A stretch of 64,000 nucleotides of DNA from Myxococcales bacterium (lineage in GTDB: Bacteria > Myxococcota_A > Polyangia > Polyangiales > Polyangiaceae), in the NCBI GenBank assembly GCA_016706225.1, contig JADJKB010000025.1, positions 620,001 through 684,000 of the forward strand. The letters run 5' to 3'. Positions 56,082 to 64,000 of the stretch are shown in pieces. A program made the translations under genes and the position numbers. The notes beneath the pieces were generated by a model that saw only the letters and a program-made list of their open reading frames with translations, was not told the DNA's origin and made no database searches. How positions within the stretch are numbered: position 1 is the first letter of the stretch; each line of letters opens with the position of its first letter.

Positions 56082-57052
56082 TCGCGCGCGCTTCGAGGTG
56101 GGCTAGAAGATGCGTTCGCCGTGCCATGGCGCGGACGGCGCTAGAACACCGATCAGCTTGCGCTGCTCGTGTTCTAGGACCTTTACGTTGGGGCTGCGCC
56201 CCAAACCCCCGGCCTTCGGCCGTGCGCGCTCCGCGCGCGAGCGCCGAACACCTTGCAAGTCCCGGAAAACAAACGACGTTCAACCTGTTCGGCGCTCTAG
56301 TGCTGCTGGCCCTGAGCACGAGCGCCGGCTGCGGCGCCGACGAAGCCGTCGGGGTTGCGACCGGCAGCGCTGATGCGGGTCCAGACGGTGACGCGGCCTC
56401 CGACGCCGCAGCCGAGGCTGGCCTGCCGGTGCGCGTGGTAGAGCAGCGCAACCCATTCGGGCACGCGGAGCCGCTCAACCTGCTCGTGGACGGTGACTTC
56501 GAGCTGAGCAGCTCGTCCGGCCAGTACGGCTGGCGCAGAGTGGCAGGCTCGGGGGAAGCCCCACTTGCGCGCGAGACGGGGGGGCTCTGCCGTTCCGGCG
56601 TGACCTGCGGAGTGCTGACCCCGGGCTCGTCGTTGATTGCCCTCGCAGCGGGGCCCGGCGAGGCCGACGTCGAGGTCTCCGTGTGGGCCAAACCACCGAC
56701 CTCTGATTGTACGTTGACGGTGGTGTCACTCATTCAGTGCACGGGGCCCATCGTCGTCACCGCGGCCGATGTGGGGGCGGTGAGCACCGAAGTCGACGAG
56801 CGGGGTTGGTGCCACTACCAGGTCGTCGCGCCGAAGATGGAGCACCGTCCGTGTCTGTTCGTGACCTCGTTCGATGCCGACGGTACCCGCACCCTGATTG
56901 ACGACGCCGCGCTTCGGGCGGCGGTGTCGAACAAACCACGCTCGTTGAAGGCGGGGGCGCCGCGCGCAGAAATTCTCTCTCGAGCCAACGCCGCCCTGCG
57001 CGTGCTCCGCGAAACGACGCGTTTTGGCCGTCCGTTGCCGTCGAAGCCTTGA
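56078..57052 (+). CDS. Lipoprotein paralogue B, signal peptide interrupted in frame by the 160-bp element
   Basis: 324 residues from ATG 56078, which overlaps the S41-like stop. The mature part (from about residue 85) has RNPFGHAEPLNLLVDGDFEL, CRSGVTCGVLT, VWAKPP and LIDDAALRA, parallel to paralogue A. Residues about 22-73 are encoded by the palindromic element; on either side the codons read MARTA and LVLLALSTSAGCGADE. Joining them gives MARTALVLLALSTSAGC, an ordinary lipoprotein signal with lipobox SAGC. The inserted unit is 156 bases (52 codons) with no stop, so the frame survives. Whether the longer N-terminus is exported is unknown; initiation inside the element could also occur. Confidence 0.85.
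   Translation: MIARASRWARRCVRRAMARTALEHRSACAARVLGPLRWGCAPNPRPSAVRAPRASAEHLASPGKQTTFNLFGALVLLALSTSAGCGADEAVGVATGSADAGPDGDAASDAAAEAGLPVRVVEQRNPFGHAEPLNLLVDGDFELSSSSGQYGWRRVAGSGEAPLARETGGLCRSGVTCGVLTPGSSLIALAAGPGEADVEVSVWAKPPTSDCTLTVVSLIQCTGPIVVTAADVGAVSTEVDERGWCHYQVVAPKMEHRPCLFVTSFDADGTRTLIDDAALRAAVSNKPRSLKAGAPRAEILSRANAALRVLRETTRFGRPLPSKP
56141..56300 (+). repeat. 160-bp CTAG-bounded palindromic element, copy 3 (inside a gene)
   Basis: Stems in order: CTAGAACAC/GTGTTCTAG (56141-56149 with 56169-56177); GGGGC/GCCCC (56190-56202); CGGCC/GGCCG (56210-56222); GCGCGC/GCGCGC (56224-56238); GAGCGCCGAACA/TGTTCGGCGCTC (56239-56250 with 56286-56297). The outermost 20 bases of the two ends are imperfect inverted repeats (16 of 20). 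A CTAG stands at each edge in all three copies, as expected for insertion at CTAG with TA duplicated, the habit of IS630-type elements. No transposase is encoded within it. Confidence 0.95.
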
Positions 57053-57084
57053 CGCCGCGCCTCGAGGCGCGCTCTCGTTTCCGC

Positions 57085-58011
57085 ATGCAGACTCGCGGTT
57101 GGTGCGGGAAGCGAAGTTCTGGGCGCGCCTTGGGCGCTCTGGGGGTCTTGTGCGCAGTGTGCGTCGTCTCTCGCGCGAGCGCGCAGGGTGCGCCGCCGGG
57201 GCCTGCACCGGCTCCCGCTCCGGCTCCTGCACCCGACGCGCCACCTCCGCCGCCTCCGCCGCCTCCTGCTGCGGCCGCGCCGGCACCCGCCACGGGCGCG
57301 GCTCCCGTCGCCCCTGCACCCGCTTACCCCGCACAGCCACCGCCCGGGTACGTGGCTCCGGCCTACGTGAATGCTCCGCCGCCAACCGGCATGTACGTGG
57401 TGGCCGCGCCCCCGGTGCCCAAGCGCGAAGAGGACGAACCGGGCTACCACTTGCACGACACGTTCTACCTGCGCATGTCCTTGGGCGGGGGTTATGCGTC
57501 GTCGCGCGTCGAGTCGGAGCGCTCGAGTGTCGCTGACGTCCGCCTTGCGGGCGGAGGGGCTTGTCTCGATCTGTTGATGGGTGGCACTCCAACCCCCGGT
57601 CTGGTGATCGGTGGTGGAGTGTTCGTGGAAGGCGGCGACAAACCGCGGGTCGAGTCCGGCGGAAAGTCGCAAGACCTCGACGGCAGCGCGTCGCTCAGCC
57701 TGATCGGACCGTTTGTCGACGGGTTCTTCGACCCAAGCGGCGGCTTCCACGTGGGCGGAGCGATTGGCCTCACGAGCTTGGAGGTCAAGCCGGACGACAA
57801 AGCGGACTTCGACGAAGAACCGTTCAAGGGTGGCGGGGTGCTCGTGCTCACGGGTTACGACGCCTGGATCTCACCGAACTGGTCGCTGGGCGGGTACGCA
57901 CGGTTTCTGGGTGCGATCGGCAAACGCGAGCTGGACGTGGGCTCGACCAAGGTCGAAGAGAAGGCGACGAGCTGGGCCTTCTCGGTGCTCTTTTCCGCCC
58001 TCTATCACTGA
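57085..58011 (+). CDS. Outer-membrane-type beta-barrel protein with proline-rich N-terminus
   Basis: 308 residues from ATG 57085 (a TTG at 57049 overlaps the preceding stop and could give 320). Signal peptide (ALGALGVLCAVCVVSRASAQ), a Pro/Ala-rich spacer of about 90 residues, then a region of alternating amphipathic strands (FYLRMSLGGGYASSRVE, LVIGGGVFVEGG, WSLGGYARFLGAIGK) ending in SFxxLFSALYH-like residues with a terminal aromatic/His, suggestive of a small barrel. Same strand as the S41/lipoprotein genes and probably in their operon. Confidence 0.7.
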   Translation: MQTRGWCGKRSSGRALGALGVLCAVCVVSRASAQGAPPGPAPAPAPAPAPDAPPPPPPPPPAAAAPAPATGAAPVAPAPAYPAQPPPGYVAPAYVNAPPPTGMYVVAAPPVPKREEDEPGYHLHDTFYLRMSLGGGYASSRVESERSSVADVRLAGGGACLDLLMGGTPTPGLVIGGGVFVEGGDKPRVESGGKSQDLDGSASLSLIGPFVDGFFDPSGGFHVGGAIGLTSLEVKPDDKADFDEEPFKGGGVLVLTGYDAWISPNWSLGGYARFLGAIGKRELDVGSTKVEEKATSWAFSVLFSALYH

Positions 58012-59207
58012 CCGAGCAGCAGGATCAGCCCGGAGCGGCAGGCCAGCGCCATGCGCTGTTTTCCTGCCGGGACCAGGGCCAACGGATCCCCACACGCAGC
58101 GCCGGCAGCGCTGCGGGTCTCGCCGCTCGCGAGCACGACGCCGGCGTCGAGGCCGGGCCGGACGAACGCCACTCGGCCTTCGGCGTCGACCAGCAGCGGG
58201 GGCGGCAGTGAGAGTCCCGGTGTGCTCGGAAGTGCACCGCCCGTCGTTGGTTCGAGCTGCGCTCGCGAGGTCTCGATGCCGGTGCGATCGTGGCCCAAGA
58301 GCAGACCCGAGAACGACGCCACGCGCGTCTCGCCGCTCACGAGGATGGCGGGCGGACCCTGGAGCAGATCGCTGGAGTCCAGCCGGATGTGGCGTGTCTT
58401 GGTCGTGAGGTTGAAGTCCACGAGTCGCTGGTGGTCGACGACGGCCGCTAGGTGATTGGGGCTCGAGAGGGCTGCGCCCTCGTCGAGGCGCCCGCCAAAA
58501 CTTCCGAGCTTGGTCGGTTCGGCGGGAGGCTTCCACTCGAATACGTCGCCGCGCTCCGTCACCACCAGCGTGCGCGCGGCGTTCTCGAGCAAGCCGGCCG
58601 GCGCGTCGTCCAGCTTGGCGCGCGCCTGGACCTCGCCGCTTGCGTCCACGTAAAAGAGTGCACCCGTCACCGCGAACACGATGCCGCCATCGCGAGTCGG
58701 AAGCGGGGGCACACCGCCGCGCACGTTTGCGACCGGCAGCGAGCGGTGGATGCGAAGCGCGCCGTTCGGCGCGGCGCCCCAGATCTCGGCGGTGGACGTG
58801 ACCACGACACGGGTGCCGTCGGTCGTGATGACCGGGCCGAGCACGGGCGGCGAGCTTCCGGTCTTGAGTGTCCAGGCGAGCTTGCCCTTTTCGTTCAGCT
58901 CGACCAGCTGCGACATCGGGCTCGCCGCGATGCAGTGACCGCTCGCGTCGACCGCCAGCGGGAGCTCGAGCCCGCCCGTGACGCGCGCGCGCCACAGCAC
59001 GCGCGGCGTGGAGGGTAGCGGCTGCTTCGCGCGGCCGGTGCGCGCGGAGTCGACCCGATAGGCCGGCTGTGCACCCGCCGGCGCACCCACCACGCGGCGC
59101 AGCGGGACGGTGGGGTCGACGCGTTCGGCGTGGGCGCTCGGACCGAGCGCCACGAGCGCTGCAAAGAGCAACGCCACTCGGCTTTTCTCAGGGCGCGGCT
59201 TCGACAC
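58005..59207 (-). CDS. Secreted beta-propeller-like (PQQ-type) protein
   Basis: 400 residues from GTG 59207. Signal peptide (VALLFAALVALGPSAHA), then repeats of WD/PQQ type: LPLAVDASGHCIAASPMSQLVELNEKG, VITTDGTRVVVTSTAE, IVFAVTGALFYVDASGEVQA. No catalytic residues recognised. Its start overlaps the 3' end of the kinase gene by 20 bases and its end overlaps the barrel gene by 7, so it is the last gene of the kinase operon. It might read out or bind a ligand for the kinase, but this is inference. Confidence 0.72.
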   Translation of the reverse strand: MSKPRPEKSRVALLFAALVALGPSAHAERVDPTVPLRRVVGAPAGAQPAYRVDSARTGRAKQPLPSTPRVLWRARVTGGLELPLAVDASGHCIAASPMSQLVELNEKGKLAWTLKTGSSPPVLGPVITTDGTRVVVTSTAEIWGAAPNGALRIHRSLPVANVRGGVPPLPTRDGGIVFAVTGALFYVDASGEVQARAKLDDAPAGLLENAARTLVVTERGDVFEWKPPAEPTKLGSFGGRLDEGAALSSPNHLAAVVDHQRLVDFNLTTKTRHIRLDSSDLLQGPPAILVSGETRVASFSGLLLGHDRTGIETSRAQLEPTTGGALPSTPGLSLPPPLLVDAEGRVAFVRPGLDAGVVLASGETRSAAGAACGDPLALVPAGKQRMALACRSGLILLLGQ

Positions 59208-61344
59208 GGACGGTGTACTCCTCGTCGCTGGCTGGAGCGATCACGGGGTGAGGTAGCGGAGCGTGCGGGTTTGGAACGAGCTCCAGTTTGACACAAGCAT
59301 CCCCAACCCCGCGCGGCGCCGCGGGGCTCTGCCAGGCGCCGGCGACGTCGTGTTTCGACTCCGGTGGGAGAGCGGTGCCCTTGCGGTGCAGGCGGATCGG
59401 GATCCCGTCAGCGGGGCCCCCCGCAGGCGTGACCTGCAGCACCGAGTGGCGGGGCCGCGCGAGATTCGGCGAGTCTTCCACGATGAACCGGGCGCTGCCG
59501 CTGCCGGGTTCGGCGCACACGTAGTCGACGTCGCGAACCCAGGCCAGGCGGCCGCGGAATTCGCCGCCGAGTGCGACGCGCGCGCCGTCGCGCGGCGTGT
59601 CGTTGGGCTCACTCTCGCTGCCGGACGTCAGTTCTGCCGACGAGATGCTGAGCTCGTAGTTGTCGGAGACGTTCTCGAGCACCGGCCCCTGTTCGTTGGC
59701 AGCCGCGTACGAGTCACGGTCCTGCATCACGGCGAGCAAGTACTCTCCGGGCTCGGACTCGAGGGCCAGCACGTTGAGCGGTCGCGCGGCGCCACCGGTG
59801 CAGTAGCGGCCGAGTGGTGACTCGATCCCCACCCGGTACAGATAGGTGCAGAGCGCCATGTTGGGCAGGCTGGTGGTCTTGATGCTGATCGAACGGGTGC
59901 CTTGGGGGACCTGCACACGGTAGAAGTCTCGATCACTGCGCTCGGGATCCATCCGGCGGCCGATCTGGCCTCGGATCAGCTCGCCGAACGGCAGCGGGGT
60001 GGCCTCGCTGGCTACGTTGTTTGGCTCGCGCTCGCGGCCGTCGAAGGCCTCACGCTCGCCGGTGTGTTTCATTACCTGCCACACCACGACGCCGGTCACG
60101 AGCATGAACAGCGCCAACACGGCCCACACGTACAGACCGCGGCGGCGTAGCTTCTTCTCGTACCGCTCGACCTCACCGCGCGTGACGGCGTCGTCGGCGC
60201 TGCGGGTGAGGGCGTGCATCTGGCCCGAGTCCAGCAAGATCTCGACGCTGCTCGTAGCACCGGCCCCGCGCAGCTCGCTGATCAGCGCGAACTGCAGCTC
60301 CTGAACCGATTGGAAGCGTCGGGCTGGGTCCTTCTCGAGCGCGCGCATGATGACCCCGCTGATGCCCCTCGGGATCGCCAGCTCTGGAAAGCGCGAGCTG
60401 GGAGACGCAGGCAGGTCCGTCAGGTGTTTGGTGAGCACGCCCATCGGGCGCGGCGCATCGAACACCGGCTGGCCGGTGAGCACAGCGTGCATCAACGCAC
60501 CAATGGCGTACACGTCGCTGCGTGGGTCGGCGGCCTCGCCACGGATCTGCTCGGGCGACATGTAGTACGGCGTTCCGACGATGGCCCCGCGTGAGGTGAC
60601 CTCGCCGAGCTCTGGCGATTCGCGCAGCTTGGCCAGGCCAAAGTCGAGCACCTTCACCACGTCGCTCTCGGAGTGGCCGCTCAAGATGAAGATGTTCTCG
60701 GGCTTCAGGTCGCGATGCACGATGCCGAGGCCATGCGCTTCCCCGAGCGAGCTGCAGACCTGGATGATGATCTTGGCGCAACGGTCCGGGTCGAGGGGGC
60801 CGTGTTTGCGCACGAGGTGACCGAGGTCGTCGCCGCGCAGGTACTCCATGGCCAGGTAGGTGAGCCCGTCCGAGACACCGAAGTCGAAGACTTGCACGGT
60901 GTTTGGATGGCTGAGCTTGCTGACCATCAGCGCTTCCCGCTTGAAACGCGCGACGATCTCCTCGTCGCGGCCGAGCTCTCCGGTCAGGAGCTTCAGCGCC
61001 ATGAGTTTGCCGATGCGGGCATGCTCGACGCGGTACACGACACCCATGCCGCCGCGACCGAGCAGCTCGATGATGCGATAACGTCCTGCCACCGTGGTGC
61101 CGATCAAGGGGTCGGCGATGGGCAGCTCGGTCGAGTGGGTCTCCCGCACTTCACTCAGTGTGCCGAAGCCCGTCGCGCGCTTCGACGCGGGACCTTCCAG
61201 CTCGTCGAGGCTGGCCGTGCCCAGGCGAACGCCACACGCGGAGCAGTAGCGGGCTTCAGCCGTGTTGCCGTGCTCGCACGACGGGCAACGGATCTCGCTC
61301 ACCGACGGGGCTCCCACGTTCGCCTTGCTCTCGCCCTCGCTCAC
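59188..61344 (-). CDS. Ser/Thr protein kinase with zinc ribbon and C-terminal PPC-like domains
   Basis: 718 residues from GTG 61344 that overlaps the preceding stop (GTGA). A zinc ribbon (CPSC, CSACG) at residues 17-40 precedes the kinase domain: GRGGMGVVY, Lys in LMALKLL, HRDLKPENIF, DFGLAK, SPEQIRGEAADPRSDVYAIG. A helix near residue 440 (YVWAVLALFMLVTGVVVW) leads to a periplasmic part with two EPN-type repeats (EREPNNVASEATPL, ESEPNDTPRDGARV), the mark of pre-peptidase C-like beta domains. It is thus a membrane receptor kinase with a surface-binding ectodomain. Ligand unknown. Confidence 0.9.
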   Translation of the reverse strand: MSEGESKANVGAPSVSEIRCPSCEHGNTAEARYCSACGVRLGTASLDELEGPASKRATGFGTLSEVRETHSTELPIADPLIGTTVAGRYRIIELLGRGGMGVVYRVEHARIGKLMALKLLTGELGRDEEIVARFKREALMVSKLSHPNTVQVFDFGVSDGLTYLAMEYLRGDDLGHLVRKHGPLDPDRCAKIIIQVCSSLGEAHGLGIVHRDLKPENIFILSGHSESDVVKVLDFGLAKLRESPELGEVTSRGAIVGTPYYMSPEQIRGEAADPRSDVYAIGALMHAVLTGQPVFDAPRPMGVLTKHLTDLPASPSSRFPELAIPRGISGVIMRALEKDPARRFQSVQELQFALISELRGAGATSSVEILLDSGQMHALTRSADDAVTRGEVERYEKKLRRRGLYVWAVLALFMLVTGVVVWQVMKHTGEREAFDGREREPNNVASEATPLPFGELIRGQIGRRMDPERSDRDFYRVQVPQGTRSISIKTTSLPNMALCTYLYRVGIESPLGRYCTGGAARPLNVLALESEPGEYLLAVMQDRDSYAAANEQGPVLENVSDNYELSISSAELTSGSESEPNDTPRDGARVALGGEFRGRLAWVRDVDYVCAEPGSGSARFIVEDSPNLARPRHSVLQVTPAGGPADGIPIRLHRKGTALPPESKHDVAGAWQSPAAPRGVGDACVKLELVPNPHAPLPHPVIAPASDEEYTVRVEAAP

Positions 61345-62945
61345 GGTCGGCCTCGCAAGAACTCTACTCGGACTTGGGGCAGCTCGCGCCCGCTGCTCGA
61401 CTCCGGGGATTTTCCGGTCAAATAGCCGTATGCGGTGAGCTCGGCGCCCACGGCGAAGCTCACCCGCGCGCCGTACTCCAGGCGCGCAAGACACGGCGGC
61501 GCGGTACAGCCGCGGGTGACCTCCAGGAGCAGAGAGCTCCGGTAGCCGTCGGACTTCACCTCGGTCAGCTTGCCCTCGAGTGCGACCGCCCAGCCACGCT
61601 TCTGCTCCAGATCGCCCGCGATCGCGGCGAACGAGGTCTGCGCGCGGCGTTCGAACTCGACGGCCTCGGTCGTGAGGCTTGCGACCCGGTGGACTCGGAT
61701 CGGGAAGAAGCGCGGTGCGCGTCCCGGGGCTGTCGCGCGTACGCTGATGGTGGTGTCGCCGACCGCAGACACACTCATGAGCTGGGCAAAACGCCCTTGA
61801 GGATCGACCGTGATCGGGCGACCCTCGACCGTGACCATGCCGTCGCGCTCCGTCACGCCGGCGAGCACGAAGCTGGACGTCTCGATCACGATGCTCTCGC
61901 CGGGCGCGTCGACGCTCAGCGGGACGATGTCGACGCGGAACTCGAGCTCACCTCGCTGGCTGACCCCGTTGGCGCGCTGCACGACGTAGGGGATCGTTCG
62001 CACCAGGCGCTGTGTGCCCTTGGCCGGACCCGTGAGCTGAGCGCGTACGGGGATCTCGTAGCGTCGAATGCCGCTCTCATTCTTGGGAACGACACGACCG
62101 TCCACGATCAGAGAGACGTCGGGTCTTGCGTCTGCCACGAGGGCGAGGGTGGGCTCGGGATGCGACAGCCCCGCCTGATCGGCACTGACCACGAAGTCGA
62201 CCTCGTACTCGACCTCTTCCTGGCGCGAGCTGGTCTGCCCCGGCGCGTGAACGGTGACCGCGGCGCGGTTGCGCCCGAGGGGTAGGGGCGGCGTGAGCCT
62301 GAGGACGGCCCGCCCAGCCTTGACGATCGCGCTGTTGGCGCCGAGCTCCAGCTGGGTACCGTCCGCGCATTTGGGACACGCGATCTGGAGCTCGGGCTGC
62401 CCACCAGCGTCGAAGCGCGGCTCACCGGAGAGCGTGGGCTGGCGTTTCACGAGCAGCGCCACGCTGCCCGCCGCGAGCAGCGCGAGGGCGAAGGCGGAGA
62501 GCAGCACGGGTGTGCGACGCCAGATTGGACGGGCTGTGCCGTCGGCAGCGATCGCCCCGGACGCGCTCGTCGAGTCGAGGCGGGGCCGCAGTCGCTTGCG
62601 CAGCTCCTTGCCGGCCTCGTCGAGCTCAGCCGCCACTTCGGCGGGATCGCGCCGAGGGCGTCGGCGCGGGCGCGGCTCCACGGCGGCCCGGGGTGGGCGT
62701 TGGCTCTCGCGCGGAGCGGGGATGGGCTCGGCCACGTCACGGCTGGGAGCCGAACGCGCGGCCACGGGAAGGGGACCATCGAGCGGGATGCCGCTGCCCA
62801 GCACCAGTGTCCCGGTCGCCAGCGGGCGCTCCCCCGCGCTCCCGAGCGCAGCCGTCTCGCGGTTGTCGGGGTTTGGAGCCCCGCAAGTGGGGCAGGCGGC
62901 GGCGCCCTCTTCCGACACTGCACCGCAGCGCAGACACGCGGCCAT
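61341..62945 (-). CDS. Zinc-ribbon membrane protein with periplasmic Ig-like region
   Basis: 534 residues from ATG 62945. N-terminal zinc ribbon (CLRCGAVSEEGAAACPTCG), a Pro/Arg-rich cytoplasmic linker, one helix near residue 150 (LLSAFALALLAAGSVALL), then about 350 periplasmic residues with repeated strands (LRLTPPLPLGRNRAAVTVHA, VTVEGRPITVDPQGRF, ISVRATAPGRAPRFFPIRV) resembling carboxypeptidase-regulatory or Ig-like folds. It is translationally coupled to the kinase, and both carry zinc ribbons and one helix, suggesting a sensor pair. Confidence 0.7.
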   Translation of the reverse strand: MAACLRCGAVSEEGAAACPTCGAPNPDNRETAALGSAGERPLATGTLVLGSGIPLDGPLPVAARSAPSRDVAEPIPAPRESQRPPRAAVEPRPRRRPRRDPAEVAAELDEAGKELRKRLRPRLDSTSASGAIAADGTARPIWRRTPVLLSAFALALLAAGSVALLVKRQPTLSGEPRFDAGGQPELQIACPKCADGTQLELGANSAIVKAGRAVLRLTPPLPLGRNRAAVTVHAPGQTSSRQEEVEYEVDFVVSADQAGLSHPEPTLALVADARPDVSLIVDGRVVPKNESGIRRYEIPVRAQLTGPAKGTQRLVRTIPYVVQRANGVSQRGELEFRVDIVPLSVDAPGESIVIETSSFVLAGVTERDGMVTVEGRPITVDPQGRFAQLMSVSAVGDTTISVRATAPGRAPRFFPIRVHRVASLTTEAVEFERRAQTSFAAIAGDLEQKRGWAVALEGKLTEVKSDGYRSSLLLEVTRGCTAPPCLARLEYGARVSFAVGAELTAYGYLTGKSPESSSGRELPQVRVEFLRGRP

Positions 62946-63146
62946 TGGCTTCGGACTATAACCGACGCGCGGGCCCGCGGGGGGCCGCGGGAGGCCCGAT
63001 TTCCCGGATTGCCTGGCGCGGCCGAGCTCCGGGGACCGCGTCCAGCGCGGCCCGCGCGGCGCCAGCGCCTGCCGGGGGGGCGGGGCGGCCGAGTCGCAAG
63101 GCATTTGTCCAGAAATCCGCCGGTCCGCTATGGGGCATCAGATCCC

Positions 63147-63914
63147 ATGTTGGCCAAGCGCATCATTCCCTGCCTCGACGTCCGTGACGGTCGGGTGGTG
63201 AAGGGCGTCAACTTCGTGGGCATTCGCGACGCCGGGGACCCGGTCGAGTGCGCGCGACGGTACGACGCTGCGGGGGCGGACGAGATCACGTTCCTCGACA
63301 TCACCGCTTCGCACGAGCGAAGAAGTGCGCTGCTCTCGGTCATCGAGCGCACGGCAGACGTCGTGTTCGCACCGCTGACAGTGGGTGGCGGAGTGCGCGT
63401 CGGCGAAGACGTACGGGATCTGCTGCACGCCGGCGCGGACAAGGTCAGCGTGAACACCGCTGCGGTCGAGCGTCCCGAGCTGGTTGCCGAAATAGCATCC
63501 GCTTGGGGTTCGCAGGCCGTCGTGATTGCGATCGACGCCAAACGCCGGGCCGCGGGCGGCTTCGAGGTCTACACCCACGGCGGGCGCCGCGCGACGGGCC
63601 TCGATGCACTCGAGTGGGCCGAGCGTTCAGTCGAGCTGGGGGCGGGGGAGATCTTGCTCACGAGCATGGACCGCGACGGCACGCGGCAAGGTTACGACAT
63701 CGAGTTGCTACGGGCGGTGGCGGACGTGGTGTCCGTGCCGGTCATTGCATCCGGCGGGGTTGGAACGCTCGAGCACTTGCTCGAGGGTTTGAAAGAGGGC
63801 GGGGCCGATGCGGCGCTCGCGGCTTCGATTTTCCACGACGGCGTCCACACGATCGACGAGGCGAAGGCGTTTCTTCGCGCTCACGGCGTGCTGGTACGCG
63901 GAGGTGAGGCATGA
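63147..63914 (+). CDS. hisF: Imidazole glycerol phosphate synthase, cyclase subunit
   Basis: 255 residues, standard length. LAKRIIPCLDVRDGRVVKGVNF, with the catalytic Asp of PCLDV; DEITFLDITAS; PLTVGGGVRV; KVSVNTAAV; DAKR; GAGEILLTSMDRDGT with the second catalytic Asp; VIASGGVGT. It closes the imidazole ring in histidine biosynthesis with HisH. No other his gene is in view, but the next gene overlaps its stop. Confidence 0.97.
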   Translation: MLAKRIIPCLDVRDGRVVKGVNFVGIRDAGDPVECARRYDAAGADEITFLDITASHERRSALLSVIERTADVVFAPLTVGGGVRVGEDVRDLLHAGADKVSVNTAAVERPELVAEIASAWGSQAVVIAIDAKRRAAGGFEVYTHGGRRATGLDALEWAERSVELGAGEILLTSMDRDGTRQGYDIELLRAVADVVSVPVIASGGVGTLEHLLEGLKEGGADAALAASIFHDGVHTIDEAKAFLRAHGVLVRGGEA

Positions 63915-64000
63915 CCGTCAAGCTGCACGAGATCATGGGCGCTGCACACGCACGAAGTGCGTCATTGGCCGCAGAGGTAGCGGGTTATCTGATCCTGGCG
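63911..64000 (+). CDS. Unidentified gene, first 30 codons
   Basis: ATG 63911 overlaps the hisF stop (ATGA). The visible residues (TVKLHEIMGAAHARSASLAA, then EVAGYLILA) predict helix and are open to the window edge. Not enough to name a family. Confidence 0.6.
   Translation, partial: MTVKLHEIMGAAHARSASLAAEVAGYLILA

Overview
The window is GC-rich and almost fully coding. Gene content points to a myxobacterium-like bacterium (phylum Myxococcota, probably class Polyangia): many lipoproteins with Ala/Gly/Asp-rich linkers, Ser/Thr kinases fused to C-terminal secreted-type domains, zinc-ribbon plus GYF proteins resembling the gliding protein GltJ/AgmX, and several TolQ/TolR-type motor modules. This placement is inferred from gene families and style; no 16S gene is present.

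Layout. 1-2257: SWIM zinc-finger protein and the 5' part of a SNF2 helicase, split by an apparent +1 frameshift. 2305-4512: a membrane pyrophosphatase homologue that has lost most catalytic Asp/Lys residues. 4747-10309: two divergent TolQ-TolR-TolR operons, the second with an extra one-pass membrane protein. 10300-13904: a fused hydantoinase/5-oxoprolinase with a late frameshift, then a 64-bp palindrome and a GYF tail-anchored protein. 14989-26057: ethylmalonyl-CoA pathway genes (mch-mcd divergent from ccr, then ecm-meaB), with clpSA and a zinc-ribbon gene between them. 26280-29178: korBA-type 2-oxoacid:ferredoxin oxidoreductase. 29361-33954: a Ser/Thr kinase, a lipoprotein and a TPR-type secreted protein. 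34101-37782: a repeat-rich patch with two inverted copies of a 160-bp palindromic element flanking a lipoprotein hydrolase, a transposase relic, a four-helix-bundle gene and an 18-copy hexanucleotide tract. 37783-39977: queA-tgt. 40043-44913: an NtrC-type regulator, a MshEN-REC-TPR protein and a GltJ-like protein. 44943-46871: rnpB, rpoH-type sigma factor and an A-type Fe-S carrier. 47019-58011: two radical SAM enzymes (one a B12-type enzyme fused to a PCMT-like methyltransferase) divergent from a tandemly duplicated pair of S41-peptidase-like and lipoprotein genes, then an outer-membrane-type protein. 58005-62945: a kinase operon. 63147-64000: hisF and the start of a further gene.

The most striking observation is a 160-bp repeat bounded by CTAG and made of five consecutive stem-loops, present three times. 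One copy sits in frame inside the signal peptide of a lipoprotein gene (56078-57052). Removing one 156-bp unit restores a textbook lipoprotein signal (MARTALVLLALSTSAGC). This recalls Rickettsia palindromic elements in outcome and IS630-type miniature transposons in its termini. A second candidate for an undescribed system is the radical SAM / duplicated secreted S41-lipoprotein cluster that this copy has invaded.
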